From Variovorax sp. J2L1-78 (GTDB lineage Bacteria; Pseudomonadota; Gammaproteobacteria; Burkholderiales; Burkholderiaceae_C), in contig NZ_JASZYB010000001.1 in NCBI RefSeq assembly GCF_030317205.1, positions 620,001-684,000 of the forward strand: a stretch of DNA of 64,000 nucleotides, in the 5' to 3' direction. Both the position numbers and the translations under genes were made by a program. Shown here in pieces: positions 9,241-18,128 of this stretch (its first letter is position 1; every line of letters begins with the position of its first letter). The notes beneath the pieces were generated by a model. That model was given only the letters and a program-made list of their open reading frames with translations. It searched no databases and was not told where the DNA came from.

Positions 9241-10293
9241 ATGGCCATACGCCTTTCGCTCGACGCGGCCACCCGCCTGATCGTCAACGTGCTGCACAAG
9301 CAGCAGGTGCCCGACGACATCGCCCACGATGTCGCCGCGCACCTGATCGAGGCCGACCGCGTGGGCTACGCGAGCCACGGCATCTCCATCCTGCCGGGCT
9401 ACGCCAAGGCGCTGGCCGACGGGCAACTCGATGGCGCGGCGCGGCCCGAACGGCTGACCGACAGCGGCCCCTTCCAGTCCTGGCACGGCCATCACGGCTT
9501 CGGCCAGCACGTCGGCAAGCAGGTGGTGGCGTCCGCCATCGACGCCGCGCGCCGCCACGGCCACTGCGTCGTGACGCTGCGCGACAGCCACCACCTGGGC
9601 CGCATGGGCCACTACGGCGAGCAGGCGGCTGCGGCGGGCATGGTCCTCGTCGCCTTCACCAACGTGACCAATCGGCCGCCCATGGTCGCGCCCTTCGGCG
9701 GCGCCGAGGCGCGGCTCACGACCAACCCGCTGTGTTTCGCCAGCCCGCTGCCGGATGGCCGGCCGCCGCTGATTCTGGACATGGCGACCAGCGCCATCGC
9801 GTTCAACAAGGCGCGCGTGCTGGCCGACAACGGCGAGTCGGCGCCGGCGGGCGCGCTGATCGACGCGCAGGGCCATCCGACCTGCGATCCGGCGGTGATG
9901 TTCGCCAAGCCGCCCGGTGCGCTGCTGCCCTTCGGGGCCCACAAAGGCTATGCGCTGGGGGTGGTGGCCGAACTGCTGGCCGGCGTGCTGTCGGGTGGCG
10001 GCACGATCCAGCCCGAGAACCCGCGCGCCGGCTTGGCCACCAACCACCTGTTCGCCCTGGTGTTCGATCCCGCGTCGGCCGGCACGCCGGCCTGGCAAGC
10101 GCACGAGGCCGGCGCCTTCATCGACTACCTGCTGTCGTGTCCGCCGCAGCCCGGCGGCGAGGGCGTGCAGTACCCGGGCGAGTACGAGGCGCGCAACCGC
10201 GAGCGGCATGCGGCGCACATCGAACTGGGCGAGGGCAGCTGGAAGGCGCTGGCGGATCTGGCGGCCCGGTTGGGCATCGACGGCGCGGGCTGA
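9241..10293 (+). CDS. Ldh family (malate/L-lactate/ureidoglycolate-type) NAD(P)-dependent oxidoreductase
   Basis: 350-aa member of the LDH2/MDH2 oxidoreductase family, soluble NAD(P)-dependent enzymes acting on 2-hydroxy acids such as malate, sulfolactate, ureidoglycolate or diketogulonate. Signatures seen are ADRVGYASHGISILPGYA near residue 40, the catalytic-His region RDSHHLGRMGHYG near residue 115, TNPLCFASPLPDG and ILDMATSAIAFNK. GAGGAC precedes the ATG. It sits downstream of a DASS transporter with a small gap, suggesting a two-gene hydroxy-acid uptake and oxidation unit. Substrate is not decidable from sequence alone. Confidence 0.9.
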   Translation: MAIRLSLDAATRLIVNVLHKQQVPDDIAHDVAAHLIEADRVGYASHGISILPGYAKALADGQLDGAARPERLTDSGPFQSWHGHHGFGQHVGKQVVASAIDAARRHGHCVVTLRDSHHLGRMGHYGEQAAAAGMVLVAFTNVTNRPPMVAPFGGAEARLTTNPLCFASPLPDGRPPLILDMATSAIAFNKARVLADNGESAPAGALIDAQGHPTCDPAVMFAKPPGALLPFGAHKGYALGVVAELLAGVLSGGGTIQPENPRAGLATNHLFALVFDPASAGTPAWQAHEAGAFIDYLLSCPPQPGGEGVQYPGEYEARNRERHAAHIELGEGSWKALADLAARLGIDGAG

Positions 10294-10320
10294 CCGGCAC
10301 CGCGCGGGGAGCGCCTGTCT

Positions 10321-10755
10321 TCAAAAGCCTTCGGTCGTGACGGCGAAGCCGGTTCTGACCACATGGTCGACCAGGCTGTGCGTCTTGCGTGCGAGGCGCC
10401 ACCAGCCGAGCGCGACCAGCGCCGCTGCCGCGGTGAGCGGCAGCGCCATCGGGTCGTAGAGCGCCGCCCAGACCGTCAGCCCGCCGAAGAGGGCCCAGAC
10501 GATGGCGGCGCATTCGGCCGTGTTCTCCCGCATCAGCAGGAACGCCACGGACTTCGGATCGCCGTGCGCGCAGAACAGCCCGTAGACGAAAGCCAGCACC
10601 GCGGTGCAACCGATGCCGAGCAACTCGAGCCCCAGCACCGGTGCGGAGGTGTCATCCGCGGTGCGCAGGAGCGTGTGCATTGCGATGCACACCGCCAGGG
10701 CGGCCCCGACGTGGAGTGCGAAGGTTCGCAGCAGCCAATAGCACCGTACGAGCAT
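10321..10755 (-). CDS. Small hypothetical membrane protein
   Basis: 144-aa protein of unknown function, not recognised. Four hydrophobic stretches (about 9-30, 40-62, 82-99 and 104-120) suggest a small inner-membrane protein; the C-terminal 20 residues are polar with a KTHSLVDHVVR stretch. Start chosen at 10755 because AGGAACAGG precedes it at good spacing. It converges on the Ldh-family gene and diverges from dnaE. It lies beside a long non-coding open frame antisense to dnaE, but this part alone has its own ribosome site and coherent hydrophobicity, so I take it as real. Confidence 0.65.
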   Translation of the reverse strand: MLVRCYWLLRTFALHVGAALAVCIAMHTLLRTADDTSAPVLGLELLGIGCTAVLAFVYGLFCAHGDPKSVAFLLMRENTAECAAIVWALFGGLTVWAALYDPMALPLTAAAALVALGWWRLARKTHSLVDHVVRTGFAVTTEGF

Positions 10756-10985
10756 CGCCTGTTCCTGGTGGGTTGAACGGCGCCGACCGGCAGCGCCTTT
10801 CGCATCGCAGCGCCGAGAAAATGCCTCGGCGTGTCGCTGATTCTGGATGGCTTTGCCCGGGCGTGCGGCCCTCTTTCGGCATAAGTTCACGCCCCCTGGG
10901 GGTATCGCTCGCGACCGATGCGAAATGGCGACGCCGCGCCGCGGCAAGGGATGCGACAGCACGGCCCTAACACAGGCCGGCGCAC

Positions 10986-11013
10986 GCCGCCCGGGCGGCC
11001 GGCTTCCTACAAT
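10986..11013 (+). promoter_or_regulatory. dnaE promoter region: 14-base palindrome plus TACAAT box
   Basis: A perfect palindrome GCCGCCCGGGCGGC (10986-10999) is followed by TACAAT (11008-11013). Exactly 6 bases separate the box from the dnaE ATG, placing predicted +1 on the A of ATG. The palindrome occupies the -34 to -21 interval where a -35 element or operator would be; no TTGACA-like hexamer is present. Confidence 0.45.
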
Positions 11014-11019
11014 GACGCG

Positions 11020-14000
11020 ATGTTCGTGCACCTGCGTCTCCACACCGAATTCTCCGTCGTCGATGGCACCAACCGCATCGACGAAGTCGTCGCGGCCGCC
11101 AAGGCCGACCGCCAGCCCGCGCTGGCCATCACCGACCTGAACAACCTGTTCGGCGGCGTCAAGTTCTACAAGGAAGCGCGTGGCGCCGGCGTCAAGCCGG
11201 TGCTGGGCACGGAAGTGTTCGTCGACGGGCTGGGCGAGCCCGGTGTGCTGACCCGGATCATCCTGCTGGTGCAGAACACCGAGGGCTACCTGCACCTGTC
11301 CGAACTGCTGGCGCGCGCGTGGACGCAGAACGTCGGCCGCGGGCAGGCGCAGCCGGCCTGCAAGCTGGCGTGGCTGCAGGAACTCAACGGCGGGCTGATC
11401 GCGTTGTCGGGGGCGCAGGCCGGCCCGCTGGGCGCCGCGCTGCTGCAGGGCCAGGCGGAGCGCGCGGCCGAGGTGGCGCTGCAACTGGCCGGCCTGTTCC
11501 CGCATCGTTTCTACATCGAGCTGCAGCGCGCGGGCCGGCCGGAAGACGAGCCGCACGTGATCGCCGCGGTGCAACTGGCGGCCCGGCTCAAGCTGCCGGT
11601 GGTCGCGACGCACCCGGTGCAGTTCGCCACCGCCGAGGACTACGAGGCCCACGAGGCGCGCGTCTGCATTTCCGAAGGCGAGATCCTGGGCAATCCGCGG
11701 CGCGTGCGCAAGTTCACGCGCGACCAGTACTTCAAGTCGGCAGCCGAGATGGAGGCGCTGTTCGCCGACGTGCCGAGCGCCATCGCCAACACGGTCGAGA
11801 TCGCCAAGCGCTGCAACCTGACGCTGGTGCTGGGCAAGCCGCAGCTGCCTGACTTTCCGACGCCCTTCGTCAGCGAAGGCGTGCGCATGCCGATCGACGA
11901 GTTCTTCCGTCTCGAATCCTTCGAGGGTCTCGAAGCGCGCCTGGCGCATCTCTACCCGGACGTCGCCAAGCGCGACGCCGAGCGTCCCCGCTATGTCGAG
12001 CGGCTCGAGTTCGAGATCAACACGATCCTGAAGATGGGCTTTCCCGGCTACTTCCTGATCGTGGGCGACTTCATCAAGTGGGCCAAGGGCAACGGCTGTC
12101 CGGTCGGCCCGGGCCGGGGCTCGGGCGCGGGCTCGCTGGTGGCCTACGCGCTGAAGATCACCGACCTCGATCCGCTCGAATACAACCTGCTGTTCGAACG
12201 TTTCCTGAACCCCGAGCGCGTCTCGATGCCCGACTTCGACATCGACTTCTGCCAGGGCAACCGCGACCGCGTGATCGACTACGTGAAGGACAAGTACGGC
12301 CGCGACGCCGTCAGCCAGATCGCCACCTTCGGCACCATGGCCGCGCGCGCCGCCATCCGCGACGTGGGCCGCGTGCTGGACATGAGCTACATGTTCTGCG
12401 ACGGCATCAGCAAGCTGATCCCGAACAAGCCGGGCAAGCCGGTGACGATCCAGTACCCACCGCCGAATCTGTCGGAAGCCGACAAGGAGAAGTACGCGAT
12501 CGCCGCCGAGCCGCTGCTGGCCGCGCGCATCGAGAAGGAAGAGGAAGTGCGCATGCTGGTCGAGCTCGCGCAGAAGCTCGAAGGCATGACCCGCAACATC
12601 GGCATGCACGCCGGTGGCGTGCTGATCGCGCCGGGCAAGCTCACCGACTTCACGCCGCTCTACCAGCAGCCGGGCAGCGACTCGGCCGTGAGTCAGTACG
12701 ACAAGGACGACGTGGAGGCCGTGGGCCTGGTCAAGTTCGACTTTCTGGGCCTGGCCACGCTGACCATCCTGGAGATCGCGCGCGAGTTCATCGTCCAGCG
12801 CCACAAAGGGCAGGAGGATTTCGCGTACGAGAACATCCGGCTGGACGACGTGCCGACCTACCGGCTGTTCTCCGACGGCAAGACCGAGGCCGTGTTCCAG
12901 TTCGAATCGCGCGGCATGCAGGGCATGCTGAAGGACGCGCGGCCGACCCGGCTGGAAGACCTGATCGCACTCAACGCGCTGTACCGCCCGGGCCCGATGG
13001 ACCTGATCCCCAGCTTCGTGGCGCGCAAGCATGGCCGCGAGGAGGTGGAGTACCCGCACCCGGCCGTGGCGGAGATGCTGTCCGAGACCTACGGGATCAT
13101 GGTCTACCAGGAACAGGTGATGCAGACCGCGCAGATCCTGGGCGGCTACAGCCTGGGCGGCGCCGACCTGCTGCGCCGCGCGATGGGCAAGAAGAAGGCC
13201 GAGGAAATGGCCGAGCACCGCGAGAAGTTTCGCGCCGGTGCGCTCGCCACCCACGGCATCACGCAGGAGAAGGCCGACGAAATCTTCGACTTGATGGAGA
13301 AGTTCGCGGGCTACGGCTTCAACAAGTCGCACGCCGCGGCCTACTCGCTGCTGGCGTACCACACGGGCTGGCTCAAGGTCCACTACACGGCGGAGTTCTA
13401 CTGCGCGAACATGACCGTGGAAATGGACGACACCGACAAGCTCAAGGTACTGTTCGAGGACGCGGTCAAGAACTTCGGCATGACCTTCGAGCCGCCGGAC
13501 GTGAACCGCGGCCGCTACCGCTTCGAGCCGGTCACCGACAAGGTGATCCGCTACGGGCTCGGCGCGGTCAAGGGCACCGGCCAGCTGGCCGTGGAAGCCA
13601 TCGTCAAGGCGCGGGAAGAGGGCGGCCCCTTCACCAGCCTGTTCAACTTCTGCGTGCGCATCGACCGCCAGCGCATCAACAAGCGCACGGTCGAGGCGCT
13701 GATCAAGGCCGGCGCCTTCGACGCCATCCAGCAGAACCGGGCGTCGCTGGTCGCGTCGATCGACCGCGCCTTCGACTTCGCCGCGGCGACCGATGCGAAC
13801 GCCGCCCAGGTCGACATCTTCGGCGACTGCGAGCACGGCTCGGCCGCGCAGGAGCCCGAGCTGGTCGAGGCCACGCCCTGGGGCGTGAAGGAACGGCTGA
13901 CCTACGAGAAGACGGCCGTCGGTTTCTACCTGTCGGGCCACCTGTTCGACGAGGTGGCGCACGAGGTGCGGCGCTTCTGCAAGCGGCCGATCGACGAGCT

Positions 14001-14535
14001 GCTGGACGGTCGCGAGCAACAGGTCATCGCCGGCATCGTGAGCGACCTGCGCGTCATCAACGGCCAGCGCGGCCGGCTGGCGATCTTCAAGCTCGACGAC
14101 AAGTCGGATTCGATCGAGGCGACGGCCGACCAGGCCGTGCTCGACGCCAACCGCAACACGCTCAAGGACGACGAACTCGTCATCGTCAGCGGGCGGCTGC
14201 AGCCCGGCCGCGGCGGCTTCGAGGCGCGCTTCCAGGTGCAGCAGGTCTGGGACCTGGCCGCGGCTCGCTGCCGCTTCGGCAAGTTCCTGCGGGTGGCGGT
14301 CAACGGCAAGGCGCCGGACATCGCCCGCCTGGTGAAGGACTTTCCGCCGCGCGTCGAGGTGAGCGAGGCGGGCGAGCTGCGCAACGGGTTGCCGGTACGC
14401 CTTTCGCTGGCGCGCAACGGCGCGCAGGTGGAACTGCAACTGGGCGACAGCGCCAAGTTCTTTCCGACCGACGCGGCGCTGGCCAGCTGGACCGCGCAGG
14501 CCGAGGCCGGCAAGGCGGCCGTCATCTACGACTGA
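11020..14535 (+). CDS. dnaE: DNA polymerase III alpha subunit
   Basis: Catalytic subunit of the replicative polymerase, 1171 aa, close to the E. coli length (1160). It begins with the PHP domain (FVHLRLHTEFSVVDG). The palm domain carries catalytic aspartates in PDFDIDF (D405, D407) and VKFDFLG (D574). The finger region includes GYGFNKSHAAAYSLLAY, and a C-terminal OB domain spans about residues 1000-1075. Cytoplasmic, acting in the Pol III holoenzyme with beta clamp, epsilon and tau. There is no Shine-Dalgarno before the ATG, and a TACAAT box 6 bases upstream suggests a leaderless message. The gene stands alone; the next gene has its own AT-rich promoter region. Confidence 0.98.
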   Translation: MFVHLRLHTEFSVVDGTNRIDEVVAAAKADRQPALAITDLNNLFGGVKFYKEARGAGVKPVLGTEVFVDGLGEPGVLTRIILLVQNTEGYLHLSELLARAWTQNVGRGQAQPACKLAWLQELNGGLIALSGAQAGPLGAALLQGQAERAAEVALQLAGLFPHRFYIELQRAGRPEDEPHVIAAVQLAARLKLPVVATHPVQFATAEDYEAHEARVCISEGEILGNPRRVRKFTRDQYFKSAAEMEALFADVPSAIANTVEIAKRCNLTLVLGKPQLPDFPTPFVSEGVRMPIDEFFRLESFEGLEARLAHLYPDVAKRDAERPRYVERLEFEINTILKMGFPGYFLIVGDFIKWAKGNGCPVGPGRGSGAGSLVAYALKITDLDPLEYNLLFERFLNPERVSMPDFDIDFCQGNRDRVIDYVKDKYGRDAVSQIATFGTMAARAAIRDVGRVLDMSYMFCDGISKLIPNKPGKPVTIQYPPPNLSEADKEKYAIAAEPLLAARIEKEEEVRMLVELAQKLEGMTRNIGMHAGGVLIAPGKLTDFTPLYQQPGSDSAVSQYDKDDVEAVGLVKFDFLGLATLTILEIAREFIVQRHKGQEDFAYENIRLDDVPTYRLFSDGKTEAVFQFESRGMQGMLKDARPTRLEDLIALNALYRPGPMDLIPSFVARKHGREEVEYPHPAVAEMLSETYGIMVYQEQVMQTAQILGGYSLGGADLLRRAMGKKKAEEMAEHREKFRAGALATHGITQEKADEIFDLMEKFAGYGFNKSHAAAYSLLAYHTGWLKVHYTAEFYCANMTVEMDDTDKLKVLFEDAVKNFGMTFEPPDVNRGRYRFEPVTDKVIRYGLGAVKGTGQLAVEAIVKAREEGGPFTSLFNFCVRIDRQRINKRTVEALIKAGAFDAIQQNRASLVASIDRAFDFAAATDANAAQVDIFGDCEHGSAAQEPELVEATPWGVKERLTYEKTAVGFYLSGHLFDEVAHEVRRFCKRPIDELLDGREQQVIAGIVSDLRVINGQRGRLAIFKLDDKSDSIEATADQAVLDANRNTLKDDELVIVSGRLQPGRGGFEARFQVQQVWDLAAARCRFGKFLRVAVNGKAPDIARLVKDFPPRVEVSEAGELRNGLPVRLSLARNGAQVELQLGDSAKFFPTDAALASWTAQAEAGKAAVIYD

Positions 14536-14632
14536 GGGTGGCCGACGGCCCCGTGGCCTTGTATTTATCAATAAAAAGTATTACATTCGTCGCCCGTTGT
14601 AACAGGCCCGCCGCTGCCTAAAGAGGACGTCC

Positions 14633-15499
14633 ATGCAGTGTTTCGAAGACAGCCCCGTGCTCGACCAATTGGACCGGGAGGCCTTCAAGTTCAAGCACAA
14701 GCTCATGGGGCATCCGGCGCTGAGCCTGGAAAACCTGCAGCGGGTGATTCCATCGCTTCCCCAGGAACGCGTCATGTACTCCAAGGCGCTGCTGCAGAAG
14801 GGCGATGACTTCGAGGCGACCTTCAAGCAGCGCCCGGCCGACCGCACGATCGAGCAAACCATCGAGAGCATCCGCGTGAGCGATGGCTATGTGATGGTGC
14901 AGGGACCGGAGGTCGATCCGTCGTTCGCGCCGCTGCACCGGGAACTGCTCGCCGATGTGCAGACCCTGATGCGCCGCCGCGGCGTGGGCACCGAGGCGAT
15001 CGACCCGCAGCTCTACCTGTTCATCGCGTCGCCCAACGCCGTCACGCCCTTCCACATCGACCGTTACTCGACCTTCCTGATGCAGTTCCGCGGCAGCAAG
15101 GAGGTCACGGTGTTCCCGCAGTGGGACGAGCGCGTGGTGCCGTCGGTCAGCCGCGAGGCCTATGTGGCTTATGCGAATTCCCGCCTGTCCTGGTCGCCCG
15201 AGGCCGATGCGCTGGGGACCAAGTTCGAGTTCGCGCCCGGTGAGGCGATCCACATTCCCTTCGTCGCCGGCCACCATGTGCGCAACGGCGGGGACGACGT
15301 GTCGATCTCGATGTCGATCATCTTCAATACCGCGCAGAGCATGGCCTGGCGCCGCGCGTTGAGCTTCAACCACGCCTCGCGCCGGGTGATGGGCCGCTTC
15401 GGCATCGCGCCTTCGCCGGTCGGGCGCAACCCACTGCGCGACAGCGCCAAGGCGCAGATCTGGGACGCGGTGGCCAAGGTGAAGAGCGCCCGCCGCTGA
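14633..15499 (+). CDS. Cupin-like / JmjC-type domain protein
   Basis: 288-aa protein with a double-stranded beta-helix metal site. HID (H141, D143) within TPFHIDRYSTFLMQFRGSK, followed by the distal His in FVAGHHVRNG (about 214-215), is the pattern of cupin_8/JmjC-like Fe(II)/2-oxoglutarate oxygenases. No histone-type or DNA-binding domain is visible. Substrate unknown; relatives hydroxylate proteins or small molecules. AGAGGA precedes the ATG at ideal spacing. The 97-base upstream gap is unusually AT-rich for this window (TATTTATCAATAAAAAG near 14560-14580), marking a likely independent promoter. It converges on tolA. Confidence 0.75.
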   Translation: MQCFEDSPVLDQLDREAFKFKHKLMGHPALSLENLQRVIPSLPQERVMYSKALLQKGDDFEATFKQRPADRTIEQTIESIRVSDGYVMVQGPEVDPSFAPLHRELLADVQTLMRRRGVGTEAIDPQLYLFIASPNAVTPFHIDRYSTFLMQFRGSKEVTVFPQWDERVVPSVSREAYVAYANSRLSWSPEADALGTKFEFAPGEAIHIPFVAGHHVRNGGDDVSISMSIIFNTAQSMAWRRALSFNHASRRVMGRFGIAPSPVGRNPLRDSAKAQIWDAVAKVKSARR

Positions 15500-15523
15500 C
15501 CTGCGCGGGCGCTGCAGACGGGC

Positions 15524-16510
15524 TCAGCGCTTGGGCTTGAGTTCCACGATCAGCGCCGGCGGCACGCGGCCGTCGACGTCGCGCGGCAGCCTCTCGGTTT
15601 TCTGCAGGGCGCGCAGCGCCGCCTGGTCCCAGGCGGGCAGGCCGCTCGACTTGACCAGGCGCGGTGTGCCCACGATGGTGCCGTCAGGCGCCAGGCGCAC
15701 GTCGAATTCCGCCCCCGGGTTGCCGCTGACCAGGTCGGCATCGGGGAACACCACGTTGGGTCGGACGGCAGCGGCCACCTTCCCGCCATAGCTGCCCGAC
15801 GGGCCGGAGGACTTGAGCGCGGTGCCCGTGGCGCTGTCGCTGCCGCTGGCGCCCGCCAGCCCCTGCATGCGCTTGAGGGTGGCGGCACGGTCGGCGGCGG
15901 CCTGCTTGGCATCGGCCTCCTTCTTCTTGGCGGCTTCGGCCTGCTGCTGTTGCTGCTTGGCTTCGGCTTCCTTCTTCTTGCGCGCTTCGAGCTGGGCCTT
16001 TTCCTTGGCCTCCTGGCGATCTTCGGCCTCTTCCTCGGCACGGCGCTTGGCCTCGAGTTCCTTCTTCTCCTGGGCGGCCTTGCGGGCGGCCTCGGCCTTC
16101 GCCTGCTGCTGCTTGGCCTGTTCCAGTTCGCGCTCGCGTTCCTTCTGCTCCTTGAGCTTCTTCTCGCGCTCGAGCGCGATGTCGGGCTCGCGTGGCGGCG
16201 GCGGTTCGGGCGCGCGCACCTGCGGGGCCGGTGGGGGCGGAGGCGGCGGTGGGGGAGGTGCCGGGGTGGGCGCGGGCGCCGGGGCCGGTGTCGGCGCGGA
16301 CGGCTGCGACAGGCGCGGCGCGGCCTGTTGCACGGTGGTCGACCAGATCTCGGCTTCGACCGCATCGCTTTCCGGGTCGCGCTTCCAGTGCACGCCCCAG
16401 GTCAGCGCAGCGATCAGCACCACGTGCGCGACGAGGGCGAGCGCCACGGCACGCGGTGTGCCGCGTGTCGGTGGGGGAGCGAACTCGGGGCGGTCTGCTG
16501 CGAGCGACAT
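15524..16510 (-). CDS. tolA: Cell envelope integrity protein TolA
   Basis: 328-aa TolA, which links the TolQR motor to periplasmic and outer-membrane partners. It has an N-terminal inner-membrane helix (about 21-42). A proline-rich stretch (about 70-105, with a run of ten prolines) is followed by a long Lys/Glu/Ala/Gln-rich coiled coil (about 112-215). The C-terminal TonB/TolA-type domain contains FDVRLAPDGTIVG. Low-complexity composition explains the repetitive DNA here. It starts 3 bases after the tolR stop. It is the last gene of the convoy: tolB and pal do not follow, because the cupin-like gene converges from the other side. Confidence 0.95.
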   Translation of the reverse strand: MSLAADRPEFAPPPTRGTPRAVALALVAHVVLIAALTWGVHWKRDPESDAVEAEIWSTTVQQAAPRLSQPSAPTPAPAPAPTPAPPPPPPPPPPAPQVRAPEPPPPREPDIALEREKKLKEQKERERELEQAKQQQAKAEAARKAAQEKKELEAKRRAEEEAEDRQEAKEKAQLEARKKKEAEAKQQQQQAEAAKKKEADAKQAAADRAATLKRMQGLAGASGSDSATGTALKSSGPSGSYGGKVAAAVRPNVVFPDADLVSGNPGAEFDVRLAPDGTIVGTPRLVKSSGLPAWDQAALRALQKTERLPRDVDGRVPPALIVELKPKR

Positions 16511-16513
16511 GCC

Positions 16514-16951
<438 letters not shown>

Positions 16952-16983
16952 CGGGTCGGGTCCTTGTGCGTGCGGGCGTTCGC

Positions 16984-17694
16984 TCAGCGGCCGGTGGCCG
17001 AACCCTGCGACGCCACGTGCGTCGACAGGTTGCGCTGCAGGATGTTGGAGAACTCTTCGGTGAAGGTCTCCAGCGCGATGGCGATCTTGTCGATCTCGCG
17101 AGCGAAGCGGTTGTAGCTCACGACCGCGGGAATGGCGGAGAACAGGCCGATGGCGGTGGCCACCAGCGCCTCGGCGATGCCGGGGGCCACGGTGGCGAGC
17201 GTCACCTGGGCGAGCGCGGCCAGGCCGGTGAAGGCATGCATGATCCCCCAGACCGTGCCGAACAGGCCGACGTACGGCGACACCGAGCCGACCGTCGCCA
17301 GGAAGGACAGGTTGGATTCGGCCACGTCCATCTCGCGCTGGAAGCTGGCACGCATCGCGCGGCGGGCACCGTCGAGCAGGGTGGACGCATCGGAGATGTG
17401 GCGCTCGCGCAGCTTCTGGTACTCGCGCATGCCGGAGGCGAAGATGCGTTCCATCGGGCCGGCGAACTTGGCGTTCTGCGCGGCCGACGAGAACAGCTCG
17501 TTCAGGCTGGTGCCCGACCAGAACTCGCGCTCGAAGTCGTCGTTGAGCGAACGCATGCGCTTGAGCGCGAAGTACTTGCGGATGATGGCGGCCCAGCTCG
17601 CGATCGAGATGCCGATCAGCAGCGCCACGACCAGTTGCACGACGAAGCTGGCGTGCAGCAGAAGGTTGATGATCGAGAGGTCTTGGTTGTTCAT
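16984..17694 (-). CDS. tolQ: Tol-Pal system protein TolQ (ExbB/MotA family)
   Basis: 236-aa inner-membrane motor subunit with three transmembrane segments (about 15-37, 137-160 and 172-195). The conserved ExbB/MotA helix GSVSPYVGLFGTVWGIMHAF is present, as is the AEALVATAIGLFSAIPAVVSYN segment. It works with TolR and TolA in outer-membrane constriction during division. The ATG overlaps the ybgC stop (ATGA, 17691-17694). Confidence 0.97.
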   Translation of the reverse strand: MNNQDLSIINLLLHASFVVQLVVALLIGISIASWAAIIRKYFALKRMRSLNDDFEREFWSGTSLNELFSSAAQNAKFAGPMERIFASGMREYQKLRERHISDASTLLDGARRAMRASFQREMDVAESNLSFLATVGSVSPYVGLFGTVWGIMHAFTGLAALAQVTLATVAPGIAEALVATAIGLFSAIPAVVSYNRFAREIDKIAIALETFTEEFSNILQRNLSTHVASQGSATGR

Positions 17695-18128
17695 GGCTTC
17701 AACGGTTGGGAGATGGAGCTGCATTCGCGCTCGAGGGTTCCCGCGACATCGGCAGGAATGCGCGACGGCCGCATGGTGGCGGTGTCGACCCAGCCGATGC
17801 GGATCGTGCCTTCGCACAGCAGCAGGGTCGGCTCGTTTTTGGCGAGCACGCGCTGGGCGATTGTGGCTGACACGGCGCCGGTCTGACGCAACTCGGCCGT
17901 AACAAGCAGTTCGTCGTCGAGCCGGGCGGGGCGGTGGTACTTGAGCTGCGTCTCGCTCACGACGAACATGCCGCCGCTTCGCTCGCGCAGCGCCTGTTGC
18001 CCGATGCCCAGGGAGCGCAGCCACTCGGTGCGCGCGCGTTCCATGAACTTCAGGTAGTTGGCGTAGAACACGATGCCGCCGGCATCCGTGTCTTCCCAGT
18101 AGATGCGGATCGGGAACTGGAAACTCAT
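17691..18128 (-). CDS. ybgC: Tol-Pal-associated acyl-CoA thioesterase YbgC
   Basis: 145-aa hot-dog-fold thioesterase, the usual first gene of tol operons. The catalytic segment YWEDTDAGGIVFYANYLKFME near residue 10 contains the active Asp of the 4-hydroxybenzoyl-CoA thioesterase family. It hydrolyses acyl-CoA (short-chain or phospholipid-derived) at the cytoplasmic face. It overlaps both neighbours by 4 bases: the aminotransferase stop upstream and the tolQ start downstream. Confidence 0.95.
   Translation of the reverse strand: MSFQFPIRIYWEDTDAGGIVFYANYLKFMERARTEWLRSLGIGQQALRERSGGMFVVSETQLKYHRPARLDDELLVTAELRQTGAVSATIAQRVLAKNEPTLLLCEGTIRIGWVDTATMRPSRIPADVAGTLERECSSISQPLKP

Noticed and set aside
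10756..14571. Very long open frame antisense to dnaE (over 1,200 codons)
   Set aside because: High GC at third codon positions removes stops from the opposite strand; the translation is Arg/His/Val-rich low-complexity and dnaE motifs occupy the plus strand. Only the short tail at 10321-10755 has its own start signal.
15860..16300. Repetitive DNA that might be a tandem-repeat array or CRISPR-like
   Set aside because: It is the coiled-coil and proline-rich coding sequence of tolA; there are no regular spacers.
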